Below are positions 37,670 through 46,168 of a DNA stretch of 64,000 nucleotides, one piece after another; position 1 is the first letter of the stretch, and every line of letters starts with the position of its first letter. Location: contig NZ_JAGHKO010000001.1 in NCBI RefSeq assembly GCF_017742245.1, forward strand, positions 1,517,061-1,581,060. The letters are read 5' to 3'. Source of the stretch: Niastella soli (GTDB lineage: Bacteria > Bacteroidota > Bacteroidia > Chitinophagales > Chitinophagaceae). A model generated the notes under the pieces. That model had not been told where the DNA came from. It saw only the letters and a list, made by a program, of their open reading frames with translations, and did not search any database. Both the position numbers and the translations under genes were made by a program.

Positions 37670-39475
37670 ATGAGCCACGGTCACGCAGAAGTTTTAACAT
37701 CGCATGAAGTGCATCACGATGAGCATGGCGCGCATCATCACCAACAGTCGTTTATATCAAAATACGTATTCAGCCAGGATCACAAGATCATTGCGAAGCA
37801 ATTCCTGATCACTGGTATGATATGGGCCATTATTGGTGGTTTGATGTCAGTGTTGTTCCGCTTGCAGTTAGGTTACCCCGATCAAACTTTCCCCTGGTTG
37901 GAAGATATTCTGGGTAATTGGGCAAAAGGCGGTAAAATTACCCCTGAGAACTATTATGCATTGGTAACCATGCACGGTACCATTCTGGTATTCTTCGTGT
38001 TAACCGGTGGTTTAAGTGGAACTTTCGCCAACTTCCTCATTCCTTTACAGGTTGGGGCACGCGATATGGCTTCTCCAATGATGAACATGTTGTCATACTG
38101 GTTCTTCTTTGGCGGTAGCATTGTGATGTTATCTTCTCTGTTCATTCAAACTGGTCCTTTCAGCGGTGGCTGGACAGCTTACCCACCATTGAGTGCCCTG
38201 GGTGATGCGTCGCCTGGTTCTAAAACCGGTATGGACCTGTGGATCACGGCTATGGCCATGTTCGTAGTATCGTCTTTATTAGGTGGTTTGAACTACGTAT
38301 CTACTGTATTGAACCTGCGTACCAAAGGTATGAGCATGACCCGTTTGCCTTTGACCATCTGGGCCCTGTTCTTCACCGCGGTATTAGGTATCTTATCTTT
38401 CCCTGTATTATTATCAGGTTTCATCCTGTTGCTGTTCGATCGTCACGGCGGCACCAGCTTCTACCTGTCAGATATTTTTATTGCTGGAAAATCAGCATTG
38501 CCAAACGAGGGTGGTAGCGCTATCCTGTACCAGCACTTGTTCTGGTTCCTGGGTCACCCCGAGGTATACATCATTCTGTTGCCTGCGATGGGTATGGCGT
38601 CTGAGATCCTCTCAGTTAATTCACGCAAACCAATCTTTGGTTATATGGCCATGGTGGGATCGCTGTTCGCAATCACCATCCTCGCCTTCCTGGTTTGGGC
38701 GCACCACATGTTCGTAACTGGTTTGAACCCGTTCTTAGGTTCAGTATTCGTACTGTTAACCCTGTTGATCGCCGTTCCTTCGGCCATCAAAGTGTTCAAC
38801 TGGTTAACTACCATTTGGAAAGCAAATATCAAATTTACTCCCGGTATGGTGTTCGCCTTAGGTTTTGTGAGCCTGTTCATCTCTGGTGGTTTAACTGGTA
38901 TCTTCCTGGGTAACTCTACACTGGATATTCACCTGCATGATACTTATTTCGTAATTGCGCACTTCCACATTGTAATGGGTGTGTCTGCTTTCTTTGGTAT
39001 GTTCGCCGGTATTTACCACTGGTTCCCCAAAATGTATGGCCGTTATATGAACAATACACTGGCTTACATTCACTTCTGGGTAACCCTGGTTGGCGCTTAC
39101 CTCATCTTCTGGCCAATGCACTACGAAGGTTTGGCTGGTATGCCCCGCCGTTACCTGGATTACAGCAACTGGTCATCATTCAACCAGTTCGGTGACCTGA
39201 ACAAGTTCATCTCAACTGTAGCTATCATTGTATTCGCTACACAGCTTTTGTTCGTGTTCAACTTCTTCTACTCTATATTTAAAGGTAGAAAAGTAACTAC
39301 ACTGAACCCATGGGGCGCAACTACCCTGGAATGGACTACACCTATCAATCCAGGCCATGGTAACTGGGATGGTGAAATTCCTGAAGTTCATCGCTGGGCT
39401 TATGATTACAGCAAGGATGGGCATGATTTCATTCCTCAAACTGAGCCAATCGGTGCGAATGAATCTAAACACTAA
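37670..39475 (+). CDS. coxA: Cytochrome c oxidase subunit I
   Basis: Catalytic haem-copper subunit, 601 residues, twelve helices. The family signature is present: FWFLGHPEVYIILLP with the His-Tyr pair that binds CuB, a following AHHMF segment, and HDTYFVIAHFHIVMG with the CuB and haem ligands. The YxxxH-type ring around GHPEVY and the K-channel region predict the A family. The N-terminal 40 residues are His-rich (HGHAEVLTSHEVHHDEH), a feature seen in some Bacteroidota oxidases; a copper-handling role is only a guess. Confidence 0.96.
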   Translation: MSHGHAEVLTSHEVHHDEHGAHHHQQSFISKYVFSQDHKIIAKQFLITGMIWAIIGGLMSVLFRLQLGYPDQTFPWLEDILGNWAKGGKITPENYYALVTMHGTILVFFVLTGGLSGTFANFLIPLQVGARDMASPMMNMLSYWFFFGGSIVMLSSLFIQTGPFSGGWTAYPPLSALGDASPGSKTGMDLWITAMAMFVVSSLLGGLNYVSTVLNLRTKGMSMTRLPLTIWALFFTAVLGILSFPVLLSGFILLLFDRHGGTSFYLSDIFIAGKSALPNEGGSAILYQHLFWFLGHPEVYIILLPAMGMASEILSVNSRKPIFGYMAMVGSLFAITILAFLVWAHHMFVTGLNPFLGSVFVLLTLLIAVPSAIKVFNWLTTIWKANIKFTPGMVFALGFVSLFISGGLTGIFLGNSTLDIHLHDTYFVIAHFHIVMGVSAFFGMFAGIYHWFPKMYGRYMNNTLAYIHFWVTLVGAYLIFWPMHYEGLAGMPRRYLDYSNWSSFNQFGDLNKFISTVAIIVFATQLLFVFNFFYSIFKGRKVTTLNPWGATTLEWTTPINPGHGNWDGEIPEVHRWAYDYSKDGHDFIPQTEPIGANESKH

Positions 39476-39524
39476 TTGAGTGTATGAAGTGGGCAACCAC
39501 GTTTAAAAAATATTTCTTAAACTG

Positions 39525-40424
39525 ATGGAGCAAGTAACCGTGAAGCAACAGAGTTCTTTAAATATCGCCGGTAAGGTCAGGGATTATATGATGCTGATTA
39601 AGTTCAGCCTCAGCTTCATGGTTGTGTTTAGTGCTGTTATCAGTTACCTGCTGGCGCCAAAGGTTGTTGAATACGACTGGCTTCACATTATCCTGTTGTT
39701 TATAGGTGGCTTGCTGGTGACCGGCAGTGCCAATACTGTAAACCAGATAGTGGAAAAGGATACAGACGCCATGATGGCCCGTACTGCCAAACGGCCGGTA
39801 GCTTCCGGAAGAATGCAGCCGGCAGAGGCATGGACATTTGCCATCATTGCCGTAACGGCAGGTTTATTCATCCTGGGGTACTTCTTTAACTGGTTATCAG
39901 CCGGGCTGGCCCTGTTCAGCTGGTTTGTATATGCTTACATGTACACTCCATTAAAAAAAGTAAGCGCCGTATCGGTACTGTTAGGTGCCGTACCGGGAGC
40001 ATTGCCCTGCTTAATTGGCTGGGCAGCAGGTCAGGATGAATTAAGCGTTGGCGGTTGGGTGCTTTTCGCAATCCAGTTTTTCTGGCAATTCCCACATTTC
40101 TGGGCCATTGCCTGGATAGCGCACAAGGACTATTCCAATGCCGGGTTTAAGTTGATGCCTTCCGTGGAAGGACCAACCAAGTATTCAGCGATACAATCGA
40201 TCATTTACTCATTGGTTTTGATTCCCGTAGGTACATTGCCGTACCTGGTTGGGATGAGTGGCATGACGAGTTTCTGGATCGTATTGCTGGCAAACCTGTT
40301 TATGCTGTGGCAAAGTGTAAGGCTCTATCGTGAAATGGAAAAGAAAGCAGCGCGACGGGTAATGTTCACCAGCTATATTTATTTGCCTATAGTATTATTG
40401 GCTCTACTGGCCGATAAATTATAA
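39525..40424 (+). CDS. ctaB: Protohaem IX farnesyltransferase (haem O synthase)
   Basis: UbiA-family membrane prenyltransferase that adds a farnesyl group to haem B for the oxidase. Prenyl-diphosphate motif NXXXDXXXD-type segment VNQIVEKDTDAMMARTAKRP is present near residue 70, and the second loop segment YTPLKK follows near 140. About eight helices, 299 residues. It sits between subunit I and subunit III genes, a frequent place. Haem A synthase (ctaA) is not in this window. Confidence 0.95.
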   Translation: MEQVTVKQQSSLNIAGKVRDYMMLIKFSLSFMVVFSAVISYLLAPKVVEYDWLHIILLFIGGLLVTGSANTVNQIVEKDTDAMMARTAKRPVASGRMQPAEAWTFAIIAVTAGLFILGYFFNWLSAGLALFSWFVYAYMYTPLKKVSAVSVLLGAVPGALPCLIGWAAGQDELSVGGWVLFAIQFFWQFPHFWAIAWIAHKDYSNAGFKLMPSVEGPTKYSAIQSIIYSLVLIPVGTLPYLVGMSGMTSFWIVLLANLFMLWQSVRLYREMEKKAARRVMFTSYIYLPIVLLALLADKL

Positions 40425-40447
40425 AAGATAAAAACTTTAAAACCGTG

Positions 40448-41017
40448 ATGGCAGAAGCAGTGAGTACGCAAAGAAAAAAAATACATCCCCACAAGTTCAC
40501 CTTGTGGATAGGCATAGGCAGCATCATTATGATGTTTGCCGGCTTAACCAGTGCCTATATTGTAAAAGGCAGCCTGCCGGGTTTTAGCTCGGTAACCTTG
40601 CCACAGATCTTTTATTATTCAACTGCAGTGATGTTGATCAGCAGTTTTACCATGCAATGGGCGCTGAAATCGTTTAAAGAGCGCGGTATGCAACAATATC
40701 GCCGCTTATTAACGGTTACCATGATACTGGGTATCACCTTCATTGTAATGCAGATCACCGGCTTTTCGCATTTGTGGAAAGCAGGCACCCAGCTGAAGGG
40801 TACATCAGGCGCAGGACAGTTCTTATACGTTATATTCGGATTGCACGCGGTGCACGTGTTAGGTGGCATCATTGCATTGATAGTGATGTTTATTAAAGCA
40901 TTCAGCGCGCGCATCAGGAATTATAATTCAGTACCGGTAGAGGTGATGAGCACCTACTGGCATTTTGTAGACCTGTTATGGGTTTATTTGTTTGTGTTCT
41001 TTTTGTTTAAATCATAA
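40448..41017 (+). CDS. Cytochrome c oxidase subunit III, first copy
   Basis: Haem-copper oxidase subunit III family, 189 residues from the ATG at 40448 (a GTG three bases earlier is also in frame). Five helices; the C-terminal segment VMSTYWHFVDLLWVYLFVFF is the family's strongest mark. It is a short, five-helix form, one of two adjacent subunit III genes; tandem copies of different length are usual in this operon type. Role: stabilises subunit I and proton uptake. Confidence 0.92.
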   Translation: MAEAVSTQRKKIHPHKFTLWIGIGSIIMMFAGLTSAYIVKGSLPGFSSVTLPQIFYYSTAVMLISSFTMQWALKSFKERGMQQYRRLLTVTMILGITFIVMQITGFSHLWKAGTQLKGTSGAGQFLYVIFGLHAVHVLGGIIALIVMFIKAFSARIRNYNSVPVEVMSTYWHFVDLLWVYLFVFFLFKS

Positions 41018-41047
41018 TTGCAGAACTACTAATATTAAAATAGTAAC

Positions 41048-41722
41048 ATGGCACAAGTAGCAACGGCTAATCAAGGCATGTGGTCAGGAGGAAAGAGCCC
41101 ATTTAAAGTGGAGTATGGCAAGTTAATGATGTGGTATTTCTTAATGAGTGATGCTTTTACTTTTGGCGCATTCTTGATTTCGTACGGAACCATCCGGTTT
41201 TCAACTAACTCATGGCCCGACCCCAATCACGTGTTCAGGTCTTTTCCGATCTATGGCGAAATGCATATTCCGCTGGCGTTCGTGAGCTTGATGACTTTCA
41301 TCCTGATCATGAGTTCTGTAACCATGGTACTGGCCGTAGGCGCTGGTCATGAAATGAACAGAAAAGAAGTATTGAAATGGTTAGGCTGGACTATCGTGGG
41401 TGGTATCGCTTTCTTAAGCTGCCAGGCCTGGGAGTGGACACATCTGTATCACGAAGGCGCCTGGTGGGGTCATAACCCATTCCTTAATGTAGACGGCACT
41501 CAGGCTTCTACCAACTTTACCAACTTCTTCTTCACCATCACTGGTTTCCACGGCTTCCACGTATTGTCTGGTGTTGTGATCAACATTATCATGTTCATCA
41601 TGACCTGGAGAGGTGTATTCGACAGAAGAGGCCACTACCTGATGATCGAAAAAGCTGGTTTGTACTGGCACTTCGTTGACCTGGTATGGGTATTCGTATT
41701 CACTTGTTTTTATCTGTTCTAG
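41048..41722 (+). CDS. Cytochrome c oxidase subunit III, second copy
   Basis: 224-residue paralogue of the preceding gene with five to six helices. Family marks: FTFGAFLISYG early, ITGFHGFHVLSGVVIN in the middle and GLYWHFVDLVWVFVFTCFYLF at the end. It is longer and better conserved than the first copy, with a Trp-rich insert (CQAWEWTHLYHEGAWWG). 30 bp separates the two. Whether both are in one enzyme or alternate cannot be told from the sequence. Confidence 0.93.
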   Translation: MAQVATANQGMWSGGKSPFKVEYGKLMMWYFLMSDAFTFGAFLISYGTIRFSTNSWPDPNHVFRSFPIYGEMHIPLAFVSLMTFILIMSSVTMVLAVGAGHEMNRKEVLKWLGWTIVGGIAFLSCQAWEWTHLYHEGAWWGHNPFLNVDGTQASTNFTNFFFTITGFHGFHVLSGVVINIIMFIMTWRGVFDRRGHYLMIEKAGLYWHFVDLVWVFVFTCFYLF

Positions 41723-41793
41723 TAGGTTGATTAAATTCAACTACTGATATTTCAACATAGGCAGTTAATTGATTTATATATAATATTGCGATT

Positions 41794-42255
41794 ATGGAAA
41801 ATGCACATGTAGCAGCAGTACCTCACGCACACGCAACTGACGAGGCACATACTTTCGACAGAAAAGCCATCTGGAGAACCTTCCGGATCCTTTTATACAT
41901 CACAGTATTCGAATTGCTTCTGGCTATCGGATATTATGAAATTGAATTTTCGAACCCACACCTGGTAAAACATTTACTGAATGGTGTATTCGTTGTACTC
42001 ACACTGGCTAAGGCCTTCTTCATCATTGCTGAATTCATGCACTTACGTCATGAGATCAGGAATATGATCCTTACCATATCTATTCCGGCCTTATTGTTCA
42101 TCTGGTTTATTACCGCTTTCCTGTGGGATGGTAATTCTTATAAGAACCTGCGTAATACCTACGACAGACATTATAAGGATCATGCAGCTGAAAAAGTAGA
42201 GCATAAAGAACCCGCTAAAGCTGGTGAAGCTGAAGAGCCCGGTAAAATACATTAA
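41794..42255 (+). CDS. Cytochrome c oxidase subunit IV family protein
   Basis: 153 residues with a His/Ala-rich N-terminus, three helices and a charged Lys/Glu-rich C-terminal tail. The pattern of a short segment IWRTFRILLYITVFELLLA followed by FIIAEFMHLRHE is that of the bacterial subunit IV (COX4_pro) family. Last gene before the operon's terminator. Confidence 0.9.
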   Translation: MENAHVAAVPHAHATDEAHTFDRKAIWRTFRILLYITVFELLLAIGYYEIEFSNPHLVKHLLNGVFVVLTLAKAFFIIAEFMHLRHEIRNMILTISIPALLFIWFITAFLWDGNSYKNLRNTYDRHYKDHAAEKVEHKEPAKAGEAEEPGKIH

Positions 42256-42284
42256 TCGACTTTACTGCTAAATGTGATATAAAA

Positions 42285-42319
42285 AAGAACCATCGCTGCT
42301 TAGCGGTGGTTCTTTTTTT
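42285..42319 (+). terminator. Terminator of the act-cox operon
   Basis: AAGAACCA and TGGTTCTT outer arms with CGCT/AGCG inner arms, followed by seven T residues. It separates the structural oxidase genes from the copper-chaperone group. Confidence 0.85.
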
Positions 42320-42425
42320 ATGGCAGAAGCGGTTAATGAACAAGCAGTTATGAAAATCTGTCCCATAGGAAATACATAAATGTGTTTTATTCAAATAAAA
42401 TGCTGCATGGCAACGTGCCTTGCGG

Positions 42426-42433
42426 TAACTTTG
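42426..42433 (+). promoter_or_regulatory. Promoter -7 box of the SCO group
   Basis: TAACTTTG, an exact TAnnTTTG match, 19 bases before the GTG start codon of the SCO gene. No TTG box was clear at the right distance. Confidence 0.45.
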
Positions 42434-42452
42434 CGCAGCAAAAGAAAAACCC

Positions 42453-43265
42453 GTGAGTCAGAAAGCATTATTAGCCCTGTGTATTGCCGTTTTTTTACCG
42501 GTTATCAGCTACTTTATTGTAAAGGGAGTAAGCCGTGATGCCATACATATGCCACCACATTACTATGCCGATGATGTTGTTGAGACCGTAAAGAATGGCA
42601 AACAGATTACCGATACCATCTGGCATCAGGTAGCCGATATTAAACTGAGAAATCAGCTGGGCGACTCTGTGTCGTTAAGCAGCTTACGTGGTAAAATCAT
42701 TGTAGCTGATTACTTCTTCACCCACTGTCCTTCTATTTGTCCATTCCTTACTAAAAACATGAAAGGGCTGCAGGATGCCCTTAAAATGAAGGATGTTGCC
42801 AAAAGGGTAGACACCTCCTTTGTTCAATTTGTATCGTTCACTGTAGACCCCAAAAGGGATTCCGTAGAACAACTGAAAAAATACGCTGATCGTTTTGGCG
42901 TGAATCCCGATGTGTGGTGGATGCTTACCGGTCCTAAAAAGACCATCTATGATTTTGCGTTGAACGAAGTAAAACTCGGACTGCAGGATGGGGAAGGGGT
43001 TGACTCTAACTTTATACACACCCAAAAATTTGTGGTGATCGATAAAAAAGGCGTTGTACGTGGCTATTACGATGGACTGGATTCAACGGCCTTATCCAAA
43101 CTGGCAGAGGACATAACCTTGCTGATGTTGGAAAAAGATAGAAACGAACCTTCACCAGTATTGGCCCAGCTCATAAGCATTTGGCCAATTTATATTGCGG
43201 TGATCATTGCCGTTGTGCTGTTTGTATGGATCACCCGCCGACCAGCTAAAGAACCCAAATTTTAA
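42453..43265 (+). CDS. SCO family copper chaperone
   Basis: SCO1/SenC/PrrC protein: membrane-anchored thioredoxin fold that delivers copper to the CuA centre of subunit II. An N-terminal helix (about residues 4-25) anchors it; copper ligands are C92 and C96 (CPSICP) and H189 (FIHTQKF). The start is GTG at 42453, with no competing ATG before the anchor helix. 270 residues, normal length. Its position after the oxidase operon, behind its own promoter, suggests it is expressed with but separately from the structural genes. Confidence 0.93.
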   Translation: MSQKALLALCIAVFLPVISYFIVKGVSRDAIHMPPHYYADDVVETVKNGKQITDTIWHQVADIKLRNQLGDSVSLSSLRGKIIVADYFFTHCPSICPFLTKNMKGLQDALKMKDVAKRVDTSFVQFVSFTVDPKRDSVEQLKKYADRFGVNPDVWWMLTGPKKTIYDFALNEVKLGLQDGEGVDSNFIHTQKFVVIDKKGVVRGYYDGLDSTALSKLAEDITLLMLEKDRNEPSPVLAQLISIWPIYIAVIIAVVLFVWITRRPAKEPKF

Positions 43266-43269
43266 TAGT

Positions 43270-43851
43270 ATGCTACCTCCTGTACTGGCAAAAAATGATA
43301 AAAAAGCCCACTGGCTTATTCTTGTATTTTCCTTCATAGTATTTGCAGCGGTTACGGCATTAAGCCGCATAAAGCTCGATGTAGACCTCGGCTTTGATGT
43401 ACATATTTTTGCCCAGCTCAATGCAATTATCAATTCAGTTGTAAGCTTATTGCTGCTGGCCGGGTTAGCAGTTGTAAAACAAGGCAAATACGAGCTGCAC
43501 AAAAAGATCATGATAACAGCATTGATCTTATCAGTGATCTTCCTGGTATCCTACATCTGCCATCATTTATTTGCCGGCGAAACCAGGTTTGGCGATCTAA
43601 ACCACGATGGTCAAATGAGTGAACAGGAAATTGCCCTGGCTGGTCCTAAAAGAATGCTGTATTTTATTATCCTTTCCACACATATTCCGCTCGCTGGGCT
43701 GGTACTGCCTTTTGTACTTTATACAGCTTACCGCGCGTTAATTGGTGAATATTCCAAACATAAAAAACTCGCCCGTTATACCTGGCCTGTTTGGTTATAT
43801 GTTTCTGTAACCGGCGTAGTGGTATATTTAATGATCAGTCCATATTATTAA
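43270..43851 (+). CDS. DUF420 family membrane protein
   Basis: 193 residues from the ATG at 43270, four bases after the SCO stop codon. Five helices with a His-bearing segment (YICHHLFAGETRFGD) and SRLKL-like early loop. DUF420 proteins such as B. subtilis YozB and Staphylococcus CtaM assist assembly of haem A-type oxidases. An in-frame start at 43207 would overlap the SCO gene and adds residues of no family resemblance. Confidence 0.87.
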   Translation: MLPPVLAKNDKKAHWLILVFSFIVFAAVTALSRIKLDVDLGFDVHIFAQLNAIINSVVSLLLLAGLAVVKQGKYELHKKIMITALILSVIFLVSYICHHLFAGETRFGDLNHDGQMSEQEIALAGPKRMLYFIILSTHIPLAGLVLPFVLYTAYRALIGEYSKHKKLARYTWPVWLYVSVTGVVVYLMISPYY

Positions 43852-43860
43852 TAGCTTTCC

Positions 43861-44334
43861 ATGCAACAACCCAACGCATTTAAAGTATTGAGATTAGTAC
43901 ATACTGCATTATTGATAGGTATGGCCTTGTTCAACATTGTAGGCATTGTATTAGTACAACAAAACATTTCTCCTAAGGCCGATGAATCGTTTCAACGCAC
44001 CTTTCAGGTTGTTTGCATACTGGTTTCAGGTGCTATGTTGATAGCAGGGTTCAATATTTTTAAAAAAAGAATGCTGGCTGCCCGTAATAATGCCGGACCG
44101 GGTGAGCAAAGGATGGACTTATATCGCGCTGCCTGTATCTTGTGGTGGGCAATGATAGAAGGGCCTGGTTTATTGGCGACAGTAGGGTATATCCTTACAC
44201 ACAATTATGCATTTTTTGCCCTGGCGCTGTTTCATTTATCATGCTTGTTTGTTTTCAGCCCACGCAAAGCGAATATTATAGTGTTGTTGAATCTAACGCC
44301 GGCTGAAATTGCCAAACTGGAAGGGAAGAAGTAG
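43861..44334 (+). CDS. Four-helix membrane protein, unrecognised, in the oxidase-assembly group
   Basis: 157 residues: four hydrophobic segments (about 14-31, 46-63, 91-110, 115-132) and a basic C-terminal end (LEGKK). No cofactor motif: there are few His and the Cys are isolated. It starts 9 bp after DUF420 and so belongs to the SCO-DUF420 unit. By position it may be an oxidase assembly or stability factor, an inference from gene order only. Also possible: an unrelated membrane protein carried in the unit. Confidence 0.78.
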   Translation: MQQPNAFKVLRLVHTALLIGMALFNIVGIVLVQQNISPKADESFQRTFQVVCILVSGAMLIAGFNIFKKRMLAARNNAGPGEQRMDLYRAACILWWAMIEGPGLLATVGYILTHNYAFFALALFHLSCLFVFSPRKANIIVLLNLTPAEIAKLEGKK

Positions 44335-44395
44335 TTGACCAGTTAACCAGTTAACAAGTTGATAAGGTTGACAGTGTTGATAGGGTTGATAAGGG
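44333..44395. repeat. 8-bp degenerate tandem repeats, AGTTGACC type
   Basis: Runs of AGTTGACC, AGTTAACC, AGTTAACA, AGTTGATA followed by looser GTTGAC and GTTGATA units. The same unit as at 25617-25640. A TTTCACGATTGCC word follows near 44408. Confidence 0.75.
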
Positions 44396-44456
44396 ATACG
44401 TTTCCCGTTTCACGATTGCCATTGCCCATTGAAGCTTGACGAAAAGAATTCTACAT

Positions 44457-45470
44457 ATGAAGCAATTAGTGTGCATTACACCGGGGCAGCTTGAATATCA
44501 GGAAGGGCAGCAACCGGAGGTTAAAGAAGGTCAATCGTTACTTAAAATAAAACGTATAGGTATTTGCGGAACCGATCTGCATGCCTATGAAGGCACTCAG
44601 CCTTTTTTTAATTATCCACGCATATTAGGCCATGAATTGGCAGCTGAATATGTAGCTGGAGATGCGCCTGGTTTTAAAGCGGGTGAGTCTGTTACCATCA
44701 TTCCCTATTTCAATTGTGGTAAATGTATTGCGTGCCGCAGTGGTAAACCCAATTGCTGCACCAGCATTCAGGTATGTGGTGTGCATGTAGATGGTGGTAT
44801 GCGCGAATACCTGGTGGTGCCGTCTTATTCGTTGTTGCATGGCGAAGGGTTGAGCTTTGATGAACTGGCACTGGTAGAACCGTTGGCCATTGGTGCGCAT
44901 GGCGTTCGTCGCGCAGGTGTTCAACCCGGTGAGTACGTACTGGTAATTGGCGCCGGACCAATAGGATTGGGTATTATGGAATTTGCCCGTATTGCCGGTG
45001 GTCATGTTATTGCAATGGACATCAATGAACAGCGTTTACAATTCTGCCGCGAAAAATTACAGGTTGCGCATACTATTAACGCTGCTACAGACAATGCAAT
45101 GCAACGCCTGCAGGAGATCACGAATAACGACATGCCAACTGTTGTGATAGATGCTACTGGTAGTTTAAAGGCTATCAATAATGCATTTCAATATATGGCA
45201 CATGGCGCCCGCTATGTGTTGGTTGGTTTGCAAAAGAATGAGATCAGCTTTTCACATCCCGAGTTTCATAAACGCGAAGCTACTTTGATGAGCAGTCGAA
45301 ATGCGACCAGAGAAGATTTTGACCTGGTGATGCAAAGCATGAAAAAGAAACTGGTAAATCCTGCTACCTATATTACGCATCGCATAGCCTTCGATAAGGT
45401 AAAAGATGAATTTGCCAGCTGGCTGAAACCTGAGACGGGAGTTATTAAGGCTATGGTTGAGTTGGGATAA
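44457..45470 (+). CDS. Zinc-dependent alcohol/polyol dehydrogenase (L-galactonate dehydrogenase-like)
   Basis: Medium-chain dehydrogenase/reductase: catalytic zinc region GICGTDLHAYEG then GHE; structural zinc with four cysteines CGKCIACRSGKPNCC; Rossmann segment VIGAGPIGLGI near residue 170. The phrase QVCGVHVDGGM is like L-galactonate-5-dehydrogenase and related sugar-acid enzymes, so a sugar or sugar-acid substrate is likelier than ethanol. I chose the ATG at 44457 (337 residues), which begins directly with the GroES-like fold. Single gene, ending in a terminator. Confidence 0.88.
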   Translation: MKQLVCITPGQLEYQEGQQPEVKEGQSLLKIKRIGICGTDLHAYEGTQPFFNYPRILGHELAAEYVAGDAPGFKAGESVTIIPYFNCGKCIACRSGKPNCCTSIQVCGVHVDGGMREYLVVPSYSLLHGEGLSFDELALVEPLAIGAHGVRRAGVQPGEYVLVIGAGPIGLGIMEFARIAGGHVIAMDINEQRLQFCREKLQVAHTINAATDNAMQRLQEITNNDMPTVVIDATGSLKAINNAFQYMAHGARYVLVGLQKNEISFSHPEFHKREATLMSSRNATREDFDLVMQSMKKKLVNPATYITHRIAFDKVKDEFASWLKPETGVIKAMVELG

Positions 45471-45540
45471 ATGTTGGCATGTTAACACATTGACAGCCTG
45501 CCCCGACATGTTGGGGGAAAAGTAAATGCAAATAATTAGG

Positions 45541-45572
45541 GGCATCTCGGTAAATCGAGGTGCTTTTTTTTT
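45541..45572 (+). terminator. Terminator of the zinc dehydrogenase gene
   Basis: GCATCTCG pairs with CGAGGTGC (one G-U) across a short loop, followed by nine T residues. Confidence 0.8.
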
Positions 45573-45585
45573 CACCCACCAGTCA

Positions 45586-45984
45586 CTAAATCAGTTCCGT
45601 TGACGGGTCCCAGAACCGGTTCTTGAAATCTACAATCGTATCTTTTTTAACGGTAATGCCTTCTTTTTTCAGCAGCTCCTCCATTTTTGAGGGTGGGTTA
45701 AAATGATGTTTACCGGTTAACATACCATTGCGGTTCACAACGCGATGAGCAGGTACTTTAGGCTTGGCAGAATGGGCGGCGTGCATGGCCCAGCCTACCA
45801 TTCGCGCCGATAGTTTGGTACCTAAACAGGACGCAATAGCGCCGTAAGAAGTAACGCGTCCTTTGGGGATCTGGCGGGTTACTTCAAAAACGAGTTCAAA
45901 GAATGAGTCCTCTTTTTTGCCTGAAGGATTTACGGTGGCCAGTTTTTCCCTGGCGGATTTATTGTTTTTTTTGCGTGGTGCCAT
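45586..45984 (-). CDS. Alkyltransferase-like (ATL/MGMT fold) protein without the acceptor cysteine
   Basis: 132 residues from the ATG at 45982-45984: the C-terminal DNA-binding fold of O6-alkylguanine-DNA alkyltransferases (helix-turn-helix segment IPKGRVTSYGAIASCLG, and VVNRNG). The catalytic PCHR is PAHR here (A79), so no alkyl transfer is possible. Such ATL proteins bind O6-alkylguanine and hand the lesion to nucleotide excision repair. The N-terminal 25 residues are basic. It overlaps the 3' end of the DUF5522 gene by 26 bp, so it is the last gene of a trmB-DUF5522-ATL unit. A start at 46032 is open but reads into that gene. Confidence 0.88.
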   Translation of the reverse strand: MAPRKKNNKSAREKLATVNPSGKKEDSFFELVFEVTRQIPKGRVTSYGAIASCLGTKLSARMVGWAMHAAHSAKPKVPAHRVVNRNGMLTGKHHFNPPSKMEELLKKEGITVKKDTIVDFKNRFWDPSTELI

Positions 45985-46168
45985 CTTGTTTATGTTGATT
46001 GAGCAACTGGCTTTTTCTGGGCTCCGGAACATTTACATAATCAAACGGACAATGCCGGCATCCGTTTCCACAACAATGACCCCTTTCGAGGTGATATTGT
46101 GCCGTAAGCACCATATACCCCTGTTCATTATAATAAAAATCAACTCCTTCTGTCAGATTCTTCTTCAA
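45959..46168 (-). CDS. DUF5522 small cysteine-rich protein
   Basis: 69 residues with the motif GHCCGNGCRHCPFDY, the mark of the DUF5522 family: four to five cysteines in a compact knot that probably binds a metal. N-terminal half GVDFYYNEQGYMVLTAQYHL. Function unknown. It overlaps trmB by 29 bp upstream and the ATL gene by 26 bp downstream, so the three are translationally coupled. Confidence 0.9.
   Translation of the reverse strand: MKKNLTEGVDFYYNEQGYMVLTAQYHLERGHCCGNGCRHCPFDYVNVPEPRKSQLLNQHKQDGTTQKKQ

Noticed and set aside
45586-46032. Calling the MGMT-like gene an active DNA alkyltransferase
   Set aside because: The acceptor cysteine of PCHR is replaced by alanine (PAHR), so it cannot take the alkyl group.
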